This document shows, piece after piece, positions 62,970-64,000 of a DNA stretch of 64,000 nucleotides. Source of the stretch: Dicaeum eximium (taxonomy: Eukaryota; Chordata; Aves; Passeriformes; Dicaeidae); the NCBI GenBank assembly GCA_013396995.1, contig VWZP01002847.1, positions 287,612 to 351,611 of the forward strand, given 5' to 3'. Position numbers and translations under genes: made by a program. Positions within the stretch are counted from its first letter, which is position 1, and the number at the start of each line of letters is the position of its first letter. The notes under the pieces are model-generated. The model saw nothing but the letters and a program-made list of their open reading frames with translations. It had not been told where the DNA came from and ran no database searches.

Positions 62970-64000
62970 TTACCAGATACCTTAAAATAATACGTTGGCA
63001 CCAAAACCACATGAATTTGTTACACAGTACTAAGAGCAAGAAAACATTTTTTTTTTTATTTAAGGAAAACAAACAAACAAACAAACAAACAAAAAACAAA
63101 ACCAAAAAACTAAACACAAAATCAAACAAACAATCTAAATAATACAAAATAAACACATTAGCAAGATATTATGGCTGCCTCAGTGGCTTCCTCAGGGACT
63201 TGGGTGGGAGATTGCAAACTATTCCCCTGGCCCCCCAAAGATTTTTTAAGAAGGCATGTCTCCCTGAAATAGACTAATGTATTGGCAGGAAGAAATGACA
63301 TTGCATGAGGCCACTGCATGAGCCATAAGCTAAACCATCACTAAAACACAACGTCCTCACACAGGAAAGTTCTAAAGACACTCAGCCAAATCTTCAAGAA
63401 TCTTTATGAGCTTTTGAGTCCTTATGATGAGATGTCATTGGAAGTTCTACATAGCAGCAAGAGAAGTTTAAGGAGCTCTAATAGAGGTTAGCTGGTAAAA
63501 ATACTTATATAACAGGAAAGGTAGGAACTCTTTAGAAATAATTACTTCACCTTCATTTATTTTCTTAATACACTTCAAAAAATGTGGATGCTTAGTAACA
63601 GCAGCACAGCAATACACTGGTGCTGTGGTGCTTCTTGGTAGTTACAGTGATTTCAGTGGGACAATACTATACCAGAGGAAAACATTCTTTGGAATGCGCT
63701 TTTACTCAAGTCAGGAGCTTGTAAGTCCCATCTTCCTGAATCAAATCAAGTTTTCTTTGAAGAAATGTTAACATAATTTCTGTCAGAGATCTGTCATGTT
63801 TTCTCAAGCCTGAGGGCCAGTAGGCAGGCTGTGAGTGGAGGAGAGAGGGTTTTCATAAGAAGCTGTGGAACTTCCATAGTGAAGCAGCACCAGTGATTGC
63901 AGACACATTGTGCCCAGGAAGAACTCTTTAAATTTGGTTTGCCCTCAGAGGCTTCTTCACACACCCACAGACAGAAACATAACATACACACTCACGCACA
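62970..64000. other. Right end of window, no gene seen
   Basis: Apart from the AAAC repeat, nothing recognisable. It was checked in particular for the first coding exon of CPLX1, which was not seen. Confidence 0.5.
63066..63097. repeat. (AAAC)n microsatellite
   Basis: AAAC repeated about seven times, followed to about 63155 by degenerate A/C-rich sequence. It is preceded by a T run (63046-63058), so the two can pair. Confidence 0.92.

Larger units (their letters stand above)
51981..64000 (-). other. CPLX1: CPLX1 upstream intron (partial)
   Basis: The exon at 51805-51980 starts with a split Gly codon, so an upstream coding exon must supply the N-terminal MEFVMKQALG-type segment. I scanned for its reverse complement up to the window end and did not find it. 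This stretch is therefore read as intron sequence longer than 12 kb that leaves the window. The acceptor is strong: an about 25-base pyrimidine-rich run ends in CTAG. An unannotated non-coding exon or alternative first exon in here cannot be excluded. Confidence 0.7.

Noticed and set aside
1..64000. CRISPR array, tRNA, rRNA, operons or a defence-type gene cluster
   Set aside because: No regularly spaced direct repeats with unique spacers, no tRNA-like boxes that I could recognise, and no gene-dense stretch; the sequence is vertebrate non-coding DNA around one split gene.

Overview
The window is nuclear DNA from a vertebrate, most likely a bird. The signs are low gene density, long AT-rich introns, 3'-end fragments of CR1 LINEs as almost the only recognisable transposons, and a vertebrate-type split gene with GT-AG introns. 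No bacterial-type operon, phage, plasmid or CRISPR structure is visible. The species cannot be named from the sequence.

Only one protein-coding gene can be supported: complexin-1 (CPLX1), on the minus strand. Its last two coding exons are here. Exon A (51805-51980) encodes residues about 12-69, and the terminal exon (18382-18579) encodes residues about 70-134 plus the stop. A 33,225-bp intron separates them. The first coding exon, for the roughly 11-residue N-terminus, was not found and probably lies beyond position 64000. Complexin-1 binds the assembled SNARE complex at synapses and clamps or promotes fast calcium-triggered vesicle fusion. All four residues classically tied to SNARE binding (R48, R59, K69, Y70) are encoded.

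Layout: 1 to about 16.4 kb is downstream flank with no gene seen, one CT microsatellite, one rearranged CR1 copy and a 35-base assembly gap inside a T tract. About 16.4-18.4 kb holds the likely 3' UTR, with two candidate poly(A) signals, a MIR-like ancient SINE fragment and a good CTCF-like motif. 18.58-51.80 kb is the long intron, with four CR1 fragments, a G-rich quadruplex candidate, a polypyrimidine tract, an AT-rich block, and a local cluster of tandem duplications near 48.1-48.5 kb. 51.98-64.0 kb is the upstream intron, with three CR1 fragments and an (AAAC)n repeat.

I looked for an undescribed system and found none that I can support. The most useful leads are the CTCF-like site just past the CPLX1 stop, the MIR-like relics, the 48 kb tandem-repeat cluster, and the exon junction that falls exactly between K69 and Y70.
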